From the NCBI GenBank assembly GCA_948579355.1, contig CAPAOV010000002.1, forward strand, positions 30,669 through 94,668: a stretch of DNA of 64,000 bases, read 5' to 3'. The notes under the pieces were generated by a model. It saw only the letters and a program-made list of their open reading frames with translations, made no database searches and was not told the DNA's origin. This DNA comes from an uncultured Eubacterium sp. (GTDB taxonomy: Bacteria; Bacillota; Clostridia; Lachnospirales; Lachnospiraceae). A program made the translations under genes and the position numbers. Of this stretch, positions 23,598 through 31,487 are shown in pieces (position 1 is the stretch's first letter; the number at the start of each line of letters is the position of its first letter).

Positions 23598-26096
23598 ATG
23601 GCGGCGAAAAAAACGCAGGGAAAGAAACGCAGCGGTTCTTCCGGAAAAAATACATCGGCAAAACGTAAGACTCCGGCAAAAAAAGGGGTTAAGGCAAAAA
23701 AAACAAGTAATCCTCTGACAAGAGAGATTACTTTTCTGGTATTGCTTGTTTTTTCCATTTTATCTTTGCTGAGCCTTTTTCAGATGTGCGGAATCTTTGG
23801 CCGGGGATTATCTTCGGTACTGTTTGGACTCATGGGGGCATTGGCCTATCTGTTTCCCATCTATCTTATTGTCTCAGCGGGACTCTATATTGCGAATACG
23901 GATAATAAACGCCTGCGGCACAAAATTTTGTACAGCGCAGGCTTATTTTGGTGTCTTTGCGCCCTGTTTCAGTGGGTAGTCAATGATACGGTTTCCACAG
24001 TCTGGGATATTTATACGATTAGTTCGTCCTCTCATGGCGGAGGCGGTTTTTTCGGTGGACTTCTTTCGTTTTATTTGACAAAAGCGCTTGGACGAGCCGG
24101 TTCCATGATTGTTATTTTGGCGCTTTTTATACTATTCTTTATGTTAATCACCAAAAAGTTGTTCTTCTCTTCGCTGCAGCAACTGTACCGTGAAAGAGAC
24201 GACAGGGAAGAATATGTGGCGTATGAAGAAGCAGAAGATATTGGCGAACGCCAGATGCAGACGTATAAATTTGATACCGGAAAGAAAAAAGAAGAGAAAG
24301 AAAAAAAGACTCCGAAAAAGAAGAGAAACAAACGCGCGGGGAATATGGAAGAAATTGTACCCGAACAGCCAGTTGTACCCGAAGCCTCAAAGGAAGAAAA
24401 ACAAAAACCGGATATGGCAGATATTCATATTATTCGCAGTACGGATACGCCGGTTTCAAAGCCATCCACACTGTATGAGGAAGAGTTGACAAACAAATTT
24501 GGAAAAAAAGAAGAACAAGAGCAGAAAACACAGACAGAAGCCGCTGCCAAAGAGGAAGAAAAAGAAATTGCGCAGGTACAGGCGGAGCTGGAGCAGGCTT
24601 CCGTGACGGAACTCCCGTATGAATTTCCACCGCTCAATCTCCTGAGTTCACCGAAAGGAAATAAATCGGGCATCAATAACGATGAACTTCGCGCCACAGC
24701 GGCAAAGCTGCAGGAGACACTGGAAAGTTTCGGAGTCCGTATCCGCATGGGAGATATCAGTCTTGGGCCGAGCGTGACCCGCTATGAACTCATCCCCGAA
24801 CAGGGAGTAAAAGTAAGTAAGATTACGGGACTTAGCGACGATATCAAACTGAGTCTGGCCGCTTCCGATATTCGTATCGAGGCGCCGATACCCGGAAAGG
24901 CGGCCGTTGGTATTGAAGTGCCGAATCCGAAACGTCAGACGATTACATTGCGCGAGTTAATGGAAAGCAGTGAATTTGTCAAAGCTAAATCAAAAGTGAC
25001 GTTTGCAGTAGGAAAAGATATCAGCGGCAAGACAATTGTCACCGATATTGCCAAAATGCCTCATCTTCTCATTGCAGGAGCGACCGGCTCGGGTAAATCG
25101 GTATTGATTAATACATTGATTATGAGTATCCTTTATAAGGCCAACCCCAATGAAGTTAAATTGATTATGGTGGACCCGAAAATGGTGGAGCTGACTGCTT
25201 ATGAAGATATTCCCCACCTGATGATACCAGTTGTCAAAGACCCGAAAAAGGCGTCTGCCGCACTTAGCTGGGCGGTGGCGGAAATGACCGGACGGTACCA
25301 GAAATTTGCCGATGCCGGAGTCAGGGATATAAAATCTTATAATGCAAAAATGGACAAGCTGACAGACAAGCAGGACCCCGAATATCAGAAGATGCCGCAA
25401 ATCGTTATTATTGTAGATGAGTTTGCCGATTTGATGATGGTTGCACCGGGAGAGGTAGAGGATTCGGTATGCCGTCTGGCACAGTTGGCGCGTGCCGCGG
25501 GCATTCATTTAGTATTGGCAACCCAGCGTCCGTCGGTAAATGTCATTACCGGACTCATTAAAGCCAACATTCCATCGCGGATTGCCTTGTCGGTCTCATC
25601 GGCCGTCGATTCCCGAACCATTATTGATTCCGCGGGAGCAGAGAAACTTCTTGGCAACGGCGATATGTTGTTTGCCCCACAGAATCTGCCAAAACCGATT
25701 CGCGTACAGGGAGCTTTTGTATCCGACGAGGAGCGTGACGGAGTTGTAAGCTTTTTGAAGAAAAGAAGTAACGGTCCTGTCTATAATGAAGAAGTGACGA
25801 AACATATCGAAACAGCTCCGGTGCCGGGAGCAAAAAATGAGGGGATTTCCGCCGGCGATTCTGCCTCTAATCAGGATGCGCTTTTTGCCGAAGCAGGCCG
25901 GTTTATCATTGACAAAGAAAAGGCGTCTATTGGATTGCTGCAGAGAATGTTCCGTATCGGTTTTAACCGTGCGGCGCGTATTATGGACCAATTGGCAGAC
26001 GCCGGTGTTGTCGGGCCGGAAGAGGGAACAAAGGCACGGCAGATTTTAATGAGCAAGGAACAATTCGAGAACTATTTGGAGGGAAATGGCGGATGA
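23598..26096 (+). CDS. DNA translocase FtsK/SpoIIIE
   Basis: This is a membrane-bound DNA pump that moves chromosomal DNA through closing septa at division or sporulation. The 832-residue protein starts with a basic, lysine-rich tail, then about four transmembrane segments (roughly residues 38-190), a charged Lys/Glu-rich linker, and a RecA-like motor with Walker A GATGSGKSV and Walker B IVIIVDEFADLMM. The C-terminal winged-helix gamma domain, which reads polarity motifs in DNA, is intact (last about 65 residues, with GLLQRMFRIGFNRAARIMDQL). The start at 23598 follows GGAGATTAGT. It overlaps the next gene by 4 bp (ATGA). Confidence 0.95.
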   Translation: MAAKKTQGKKRSGSSGKNTSAKRKTPAKKGVKAKKTSNPLTREITFLVLLVFSILSLLSLFQMCGIFGRGLSSVLFGLMGALAYLFPIYLIVSAGLYIANTDNKRLRHKILYSAGLFWCLCALFQWVVNDTVSTVWDIYTISSSSHGGGGFFGGLLSFYLTKALGRAGSMIVILALFILFFMLITKKLFFSSLQQLYRERDDREEYVAYEEAEDIGERQMQTYKFDTGKKKEEKEKKTPKKKRNKRAGNMEEIVPEQPVVPEASKEEKQKPDMADIHIIRSTDTPVSKPSTLYEEELTNKFGKKEEQEQKTQTEAAAKEEEKEIAQVQAELEQASVTELPYEFPPLNLLSSPKGNKSGINNDELRATAAKLQETLESFGVRIRMGDISLGPSVTRYELIPEQGVKVSKITGLSDDIKLSLAASDIRIEAPIPGKAAVGIEVPNPKRQTITLRELMESSEFVKAKSKVTFAVGKDISGKTIVTDIAKMPHLLIAGATGSGKSVLINTLIMSILYKANPNEVKLIMVDPKMVELTAYEDIPHLMIPVVKDPKKASAALSWAVAEMTGRYQKFADAGVRDIKSYNAKMDKLTDKQDPEYQKMPQIVIIVDEFADLMMVAPGEVEDSVCRLAQLARAAGIHLVLATQRPSVNVITGLIKANIPSRIALSVSSAVDSRTIIDSAGAEKLLGNGDMLFAPQNLPKPIRVQGAFVSDEERDGVVSFLKKRSNGPVYNEEVTKHIETAPVPGAKNEGISAGDSASNQDALFAEAGRFIIDKEKASIGLLQRMFRIGFNRAARIMDQLADAGVVGPEEGTKARQILMSKEQFENYLEGNGG

Positions 26097-26974
26097 CAGG
26101 CTGGTTAATTGTCAATGGTTTCTTACATAGTGATAAATTTGATGAATTGACAGATTTATTTTTGCAGGCAGCCGTTGAAGAAGAGATAACATTGCTTTTA
26201 AAAAGCAATGAAAAACTGCTTGTTGATACGCAATATCAGTGGACGGAAAAACCAGACTTTGTTCTTTTCTGGGATAAAGATATTCTTCTGGCAAAAACGC
26301 TGGAGTCACAGGGTATGCGTCTGTACAATTCGAGTTCTGCCATTGCCGTCTGTGATGATAAACGGGAGACGCATATTGCCCTGCTGAAAGCAGGCATACC
26401 GTCTCCACGTACGATTATTGCCCCGATGACCTATGAAAGCATTGGCTTTCGTTCGCTTTCCTTTTTAACCGAAGTAGAAGAAAAACTTTCTTTTCCGCTT
26501 ATTGTAAAAGAAGCGTTCGGTTCTTTTGGCGAGCAGGTTTATCTTGTTGAAAATCACGAGGAATTGATTTCCGTCGTCACAAACTGCAAGACGACAAAAT
26601 TGTTATTTCAGGAATATATCCGCTACAGCCGCGGGCGTGATGTGCGGCTGCAGGTAGTGGGAAATAAGGTTATCGCTGCTATAAGGCGGTATTCAGACAG
26701 CGATTTCAGAGCCAATATAACGGCCGGAGGGAAGATGGAGCCTTACGCTCCGTCAGCAGAAGAAAAAGCTCTGGCCCTGCGGGCGGCAAAGGCAGTAGGG
26801 GCGGATTTTGCCGGAGTGGATTTACTGTTTACTCCACAGGGGCCTCTTGTATGTGAGGTAAATTCCAACGCACATTTTAAAAATCTGCTTTCCTGCACCG
26901 GAGTGAATACCGCAAAGGAAATCCTCCGTTTTCTCCGCCTTGATATTGCCGGAAAGAGAGGGGATTGCGCGTGA
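26093..26974 (+). CDS. RimK-like ATP-grasp ligase (first of two)
   Basis: The 293-residue protein has the ATP-grasp layout of RimK/LysX-type carboxylate-amine ligases: an N-terminal pre-ATP domain, a lysine strand (LIVKEAFGSFGEQVYLV), the QEYIRYSRGRDVRLQVVG strand and the metal-binding end (FAGVDLLFTPQGPLVCEVNS). Such enzymes join an amino acid to a carboxylate using ATP. The substrate is unknown. It overlaps ftsK by 4 bp and the next ATP-grasp gene by 4 bp, so the three are translationally coupled. Confidence 0.85.
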   Translation: MTGWLIVNGFLHSDKFDELTDLFLQAAVEEEITLLLKSNEKLLVDTQYQWTEKPDFVLFWDKDILLAKTLESQGMRLYNSSSAIAVCDDKRETHIALLKAGIPSPRTIIAPMTYESIGFRSLSFLTEVEEKLSFPLIVKEAFGSFGEQVYLVENHEELISVVTNCKTTKLLFQEYIRYSRGRDVRLQVVGNKVIAAIRRYSDSDFRANITAGGKMEPYAPSAEEKALALRAAKAVGADFAGVDLLFTPQGPLVCEVNSNAHFKNLLSCTGVNTAKEILRFLRLDIAGKRGDCA

Positions 26975-27807
26975 AAATTAATGTCTGGCTGGTTTATGAT
27001 ACCGTGCGTGCGGCTAAAAATGCGGACTATATTGATATGCATTACCAACTGGCAAAAGAGTTCGGCATGCGGTTAAAACTCTTGATGGACACGGAGGTGG
27101 AAAGTTTCCTCATGAGTGGGGAGCGGCCGGATATTTGTTTTATGCGGACAATTCGGCCATTATTGTCAAGGAGGCTGGAAGAAAACGAAATTTGTGTACT
27201 AAATCCTGCTTTTGTATCGGAAATCTGTAACGATAAGGGAAAGACCATACAGTATATACAGGAAAATACAGTTGTTCCGGTTATTCCGACGAAACGATAT
27301 AAAAGGGAGCAATTGTCGCGGGAGCTGCTTCTTCAAAATAAAGATTCCGTCATCAAATCCGTGGACGGACATGGCGGCAGGCAGGTTTTTTTGACTTCCG
27401 CTTCTTATGAGCGGCTGGAAAAAGGAATCGGAACCTCCGATTTTATTGTTCAGCCATTTATTTCCGGCGAGGGAAAAGATATTCGAGTCTATGTGATTGG
27501 CAATCGAATTATCGGAGCAGTAGAGCGCACCGCAACCAAAGGATTCAAAGCCAATTTCTCCTTAGGCGGACAAGTCAGGCCCTGCCGGATGGACAAAAAA
27601 CTGTGTGACTATGTACAAGCTATTTGTGCAGTCTTTTCCTTTGGCATGGTCGGTATTGATTTTTTAGTAAATGAAGTCGGCGATATTTTACTAAATGAAA
27701 TTGAAGACGTCGCAGGCGCGCGTATGTTTTATGAATGCTATCCGCAAACTAATATATTAAGAGAATACTTTGCTTATGCGGAGCAACTGCCTACGATTAA
27801 TAATTAG
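26971..27807 (+). CDS. RimK-like ATP-grasp ligase (second of two)
   Basis: A second ATP-grasp protein of 278 residues follows directly. It has the same core features (SVIKSVDGHGGRQVFL as the lysine strand, QPFISGEGKDIRVYVIGNRI, and the metal-binding region GMVGIDFLVNEVGDILLNEIED), but differs enough from its neighbour to be an old paralogue. The GTG at 26971 overlaps the preceding TGA (GTGA) and has GAGAGGGG upstream; a TTG at 26965 is the alternative. The gene ends inside the left flank of inverted-repeat element copy 2. The substrate is unknown. Confidence 0.83.
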   Translation: MKINVWLVYDTVRAAKNADYIDMHYQLAKEFGMRLKLLMDTEVESFLMSGERPDICFMRTIRPLLSRRLEENEICVLNPAFVSEICNDKGKTIQYIQENTVVPVIPTKRYKREQLSRELLLQNKDSVIKSVDGHGGRQVFLTSASYERLEKGIGTSDFIVQPFISGEGKDIRVYVIGNRIIGAVERTATKGFKANFSLGGQVRPCRMDKKLCDYVQAICAVFSFGMVGIDFLVNEVGDILLNEIEDVAGARMFYECYPQTNILREYFAYAEQLPTINN

Positions 27808-27820
27808 TAGTTTTTGACGA

Positions 27821-28106
27821 GACGGATATCCTGCTGTATCTTGTCCTTGCACCACTCCCCGAAAAATTATTGTTTCCTTTGTGTACAGAGCGCCGCCCGA
27901 GCAATTGTCTGAGATGTCTGCAGTAATGAGTAACAATAGGCGGTGCGTAAGGACCGGCGAGCGGTCAATGCTGCAAAAGTCAGGAAAAAACGATACTGCA
28001 GACAGCGAGTTTTGCGAGGGGCGGCGCAAGATTTCTGTAAACAAAGGAAACAATTTATTTTTCGTTGGGAGTTGTGTGCCGAATGAGATACGGCAGGATA
28101 TCCGTC
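27821..28106. repeat. Long imperfect inverted-repeat intergenic element, copy 2 (shorter, reverse orientation)
   Basis: This 286-bp copy is bounded by a 20-bp inverted repeat with one mismatch (27821-27840 and 28087-28106). Read on the minus strand it matches element copy 1 closely: the blocks containing TTGTTTACAGAAATCTT and TTTTGCAGCATTGACCGCTC are shared. Relative to copy 1 it lacks the central about 200 bp and part of one arm, so it looks like a deletion form. Weaker complementarity continues outside (CGATTAAT in the end of the upstream gene and ATTAAGCG near 28120-28126). It has no convincing ORF. The rest of the gap up to fhs holds the fhs promoter. Confidence 0.85.
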
Positions 28107-28154
28107 GTATAGACAAAAGATTAAGCGTCTGCCCCCTGACTTATGCAAATGCGG

Positions 28155-28183
28155 TTGCAACAAGGCAGGATAATGTGTATAAT
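28155..28183 (+). promoter_or_regulatory. Sigma-A-type promoter of fhs
   Basis: TTGCAA (28155-28160) and a perfect TATAAT (28178-28183) are 17 bp apart, about 47 bp before the start codon and just outside inverted-repeat element copy 2. Confidence 0.75.
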
Positions 28184-28230
28184 AAAAACGATTGTTATCC
28201 GATATGGTGTGATTGATATGGAGGTAGGTA

Positions 28231-29901
28231 ATGAAGACAGATATTGACATTGCGTTAGAAGCAGAAATGAAACCAATTCAGGAAGTAGCAGAAAGACTGG
28301 ATATTGCGGAAGATGAATTGGATTTATATGGTAAGTACAAGGCAAAACTGACAGACGAATTATGGAATCGCATCAAAGACCGTCCGGATGGCAAACTTAT
28401 TTTGGTGACGGCAATTAACCCGACTCCGGCCGGAGAGGGAAAAACGACGATTACAGTCGGGCTCGGGCAGGCGATGGAGCGGATTGGGAAAAAGGCAGTA
28501 GTTGCCTTGCGTGAACCGTCTCTCGGCCCTTGTTTCGGTTTAAAAGGCGGCGCCGCCGGCGGTGGATACTCGCAGGTCGTACCGATGGATGATTTGAATC
28601 TGCATTTTACCGGTGATTTTCATGCCATAACGTCGGCCAATAACTTACTGGCTGCCATGCTTGACAATCATATCCAACAGGGAAATGAACTTCAAATTGA
28701 TACGAAACAGATTGTGTGGAAACGCTGCGTTGATATGAATGACAGGGTTCTCCGCAATATTACCGTAGGTCTCGGACGTAAGGTCGACGGGGTGACACGC
28801 GAAGACCATTTTATTATTACCGTGGCGTCGGAAATCATGGCTATCCTTTGTCTGGCACAGGATATGGCAGATTTAAAAGAGCGGCTGGCAAAGATTATCG
28901 TCGCCTATACTTATAGTGGGGAGCCGGTTACGGCAGGGCAAATCAATGCCGTGGGAGCCATGGCGGCGCTGTTAAAAGACGCCATCCGTCCCAATCTCGT
29001 ACAGACGTTGGAGCATACCCCGGTACTTGTACACGGAGGCCCCTTTGCCAATATAGCACATGGCTGCAATAGTCTGCGTGCGACAAAAACGGCGCTCAAA
29101 TTGGCCGATTATACGATTACGGAAGCCGGCTTTGGCGCAGATTTGGGTGCGGAGAAATTTATGGATATCAAATGCCGAATCGGAAACTTAAAACCGGATG
29201 CCATTGTCTTAGTGGCAACTGTGCGCGCGCTCAAATATAACGGCGGGGCTGCGAAAGAGCAGTTAGGCGAAGAAAATATGCAGGCGTTAAAAGCCGGAAT
29301 TGTGAATCTGGAAAAACATATTGAAAATATAGCAAAATTCGGGGTTCCCTGTGTTGTTACCCTGAACCGTTTTATAACCGATACATCTGCGGAACTGACA
29401 TTTGTGCAAGAGTTCTGTGAGAGCCACGGATGTGAATTTGCTCTTTCCGAAGTATGGGAAAAGGGCGGCGAGGGCGGAACTGCGCTTGCCACGCAGCTAG
29501 TGGAAACAATAGAAACAAAAACAAGCGGTTTCCATTATCTCTATGAAGAAGAAAAATCCTTAAAAGAGAAGATGACGACGATTGCGCGGGAAATATACGG
29601 CGCCGGTGAAGTTATTTTTGATGCGGCTGCCGAACAGCAGATATCGCGTATCGAAAAACTCGGTTATGGCAGGCTGCCGGTATGTATGGCCAAGAATCAA
29701 TATTCGCTTTCTGATGACAAAACAAAATTGGGAAGACCGCAAAACTTCCCGATTCATATTCGAGACGTCTATGTCTCCGCCGGAGCGGGATTTGTCGTAG
29801 CATTGACCGGCACGATTATGACAATGCCGGGGCTGCCAAAAGTACCGGCAGCCGAAAAAGTAGACGTAAATGAAAGCGGTAAAATCACTGGATTATTTTA
29901 A
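28231..29901 (+). CDS. fhs: Formate--tetrahydrofolate ligase
   Basis: Fhs makes 10-formyl-THF from formate, THF and ATP, supplying one-carbon units for purines and, in acetogens, the methyl branch of the Wood-Ljungdahl pathway. The 556-residue protein has the P-loop-like NPTPAGEGKTT (about residues 64-74), the conserved GGAAGGGYSQVVPM segment and EAGFGADLGAEKF. Length is standard. GGAGGTAGGTA precedes the ATG. It converges on pyrI with only 15 bp between stop codons and no obvious terminator, so the transcripts probably overlap. Confidence 0.97.
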   Translation: MKTDIDIALEAEMKPIQEVAERLDIAEDELDLYGKYKAKLTDELWNRIKDRPDGKLILVTAINPTPAGEGKTTITVGLGQAMERIGKKAVVALREPSLGPCFGLKGGAAGGGYSQVVPMDDLNLHFTGDFHAITSANNLLAAMLDNHIQQGNELQIDTKQIVWKRCVDMNDRVLRNITVGLGRKVDGVTREDHFIITVASEIMAILCLAQDMADLKERLAKIIVAYTYSGEPVTAGQINAVGAMAALLKDAIRPNLVQTLEHTPVLVHGGPFANIAHGCNSLRATKTALKLADYTITEAGFGADLGAEKFMDIKCRIGNLKPDAIVLVATVRALKYNGGAAKEQLGEENMQALKAGIVNLEKHIENIAKFGVPCVVTLNRFITDTSAELTFVQEFCESHGCEFALSEVWEKGGEGGTALATQLVETIETKTSGFHYLYEEEKSLKEKMTTIAREIYGAGEVIFDAAAEQQISRIEKLGYGRLPVCMAKNQYSLSDDKTKLGRPQNFPIHIRDVYVSAGAGFVVALTGTIMTMPGLPKVPAAEKVDVNESGKITGLF

Positions 29902-29916
29902 TCGAGAAAACATACG

Positions 29917-30345
29917 CTAATGTCTGCGGGAAAATTTCTGCTCGCAGTACAGACAGCGGTAAACGCGGTTTTCCTTATCCGTCAATTTGAAACGGTGCGG
30001 CAGTTCCTGTTCTATGGAAGTGATGCACCGTGGATTTTTGCATTTTATGACGTTAGTAACCATTTCCGGAAGAGCAAGCGTGCGTTTTTCCACGATTTCA
30101 TTGTCCCGAATGACATTAATCGTAATACTGCTGTCCAGTACGCCAAGAATATCGAGGTTTACCGTAATCGGCCCCTCGATTTTTATAATATCTTTCTTTC
30201 CCATTTTATTGCTGCGGGCATTTTTAATAATGGCAACGGAACAATCGAGTTTTTCCAACCCCAGATAGTTATAAATTTCCATTGCCCCGCCTGCCTTGAT
30301 ATGATCGATAACGACTCCTTCATTTAATCCACCGATATTTAACAT
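29917..30345 (-). CDS. pyrI: Aspartate carbamoyltransferase regulatory subunit
   Basis: PyrI binds nucleotide effectors and holds the catalytic trimers of aspartate transcarbamoylase together. The 142-residue protein has the N-terminal allosteric domain and a C-terminal zinc site with four cysteines in the C-x4-C and C-x2-C arrangement (CKNPRC and CLYC). The start at 30345 overlaps the end of pyrB by 7 bp, with GGAGGTGAATCC inside pyrB. The gene ends 15 bp from the convergent fhs stop. Confidence 0.95.
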   Translation of the reverse strand: MLNIGGLNEGVVIDHIKAGGAMEIYNYLGLEKLDCSVAIIKNARSNKMGKKDIIKIEGPITVNLDILGVLDSSITINVIRDNEIVEKRTLALPEMVTNVIKCKNPRCITSIEQELPHRFKLTDKENRVYRCLYCEQKFSRRH

Positions 30346-31262
30346 GCCGGATTCACCTCCAATAATGTCATAATGAGCGCCATGCGGATATAGACGCCAA
30401 ACTGAGCTTGTTTAAAATAAACCGCCCGCGGGTCTTCATCTACTTCTGTCGATATCTCATTCACGCGCGGAAGAGGATGCAGGACAAGCATATCTTCTGG
30501 CGCCAGTTTCATTTTTCTGCTGTCTAAAATAAAACTGTCCTTTAAGCGAATATAATCTTCTTCATTAAAAAAACGTTCTCTCTGAACACGTGTCATATAC
30601 AGCAAATCGAGTTCGGGAAGAACATCTTCTAATACATTTACTTCCTTATATTCAATTCCTTTGGCATCAAGTGTGTCACGGCGAAGATAATCCGGTATTT
30701 TTAATTCATCCGGAGAAATCATGACAAATCGGACATCCGGATAACGAACCATTGCCTCAATCAACGAATGGACGGTTCGTCCGAATTTTAAGTCGCCACA
30801 TAAACCAATTGTAAGATTGTTTAAACGTCCTTTAAGATTTTTAATTGTTAAAAGGTCTGTCAATGTCTGTGTCGGATGGTTATGGCCGCCATCTCCGGCA
30901 TTGATTACCGGAATGGAAGAGTGAAGAGAAGCAACGAGAGGAGCTCCCTCTTTCGGATGGCGCATCGCACAAATATCAGCATAACCGGAAATCACCCGTA
31001 TCGTATCGGAAACACTTTCCCCCTTTGCTGCCGAACTCGAATCGGCAGAAGAAAAGCCGAGAACCTGTCCGCCCAGATTCATCATTGCCGATTCAAAACT
31101 TAACCTTGTTCTTGTGCTGGGTTCGTAAAAACAAGTGGCAAGTTTTTTCCCTTTGCATATTTCTGAATATCGGGCCGGCTCTTCAATAATCGTCTCCGCT
31201 AAAGATATCAAATGATTGATTTCTTCCACTGAGAGGTCAAGAGCATTCATTAAATGTCGCAT
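30339..31262 (-). CDS. pyrB: Aspartate carbamoyltransferase catalytic subunit
   Basis: PyrB condenses carbamoyl phosphate with aspartate, the first committed step of pyrimidine synthesis. The 307-residue protein has the carbamoyl-phosphate site FYEPSTRTRLSFESA (about residues 49-63), the HPTQTLTDLLTI segment and HPLPR. The ATG at 31262 follows TTGGAGGG on the minus strand; an in-frame start at 31349 lies upstream in the leader. It is the first gene of a pyrBI pair with its own promoter, and its substrate comes from carAB. Confidence 0.96.
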   Translation of the reverse strand: MRHLMNALDLSVEEINHLISLAETIIEEPARYSEICKGKKLATCFYEPSTRTRLSFESAMMNLGGQVLGFSSADSSSAAKGESVSDTIRVISGYADICAMRHPKEGAPLVASLHSSIPVINAGDGGHNHPTQTLTDLLTIKNLKGRLNNLTIGLCGDLKFGRTVHSLIEAMVRYPDVRFVMISPDELKIPDYLRRDTLDAKGIEYKEVNVLEDVLPELDLLYMTRVQRERFFNEEDYIRLKDSFILDSRKMKLAPEDMLVLHPLPRVNEISTEVDEDPRAVYFKQAQFGVYIRMALIMTLLEVNPAC

Positions 31263-31352
31263 ATACCCTCCAATCTGCCTGAAAGCAAGCTGAATAAATA
31301 ATGTTGGGGCCAAAAGGTATTTTACCCTCAACTGATGCTTTGGTCTCACACT

Positions 31353-31381
31353 ATTCTACCTTATTTTTACTGTACTGACAA
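31353..31381 (-). promoter_or_regulatory. Sigma-A-type promoter of pyrBI
   Basis: On the minus strand TTGTCA (31376-31381) is followed after 17 bp by TAGAAT (31353-31358). The leader of about 80 nt shows short complementary segments but no recognisable terminator or PyrR binding loop. Confidence 0.7.
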
Positions 31382-31410
31382 GATAATATGTAAGATTAGC
31401 GGAAAAATAT

Positions 31411-31439
31411 TTGCATTCCGCAGGAAAAGCAAGTATACT
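31411..31439 (+). promoter_or_regulatory. Sigma-A-type promoter of the aconitase-family gene
   Basis: TTGCAT (31411-31416) and TATACT (31434-31439) are separated by 17 bp, about 50 bp before the start codon. Its -35 box lies only 29 bp from that of the divergent pyrBI promoter. Confidence 0.7.
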
Positions 31440-31487
31440 ATACTTTGGTGAAATATTTAATAGGATAAATATAAAAGGAGGCTCCCT

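Noticed and set aside
31263..31352. PyrR-controlled attenuator in the pyrBI leader
   Set aside because: No terminator with T-run and no convincing PyrR binding-loop consensus; only short complementary segments are present.
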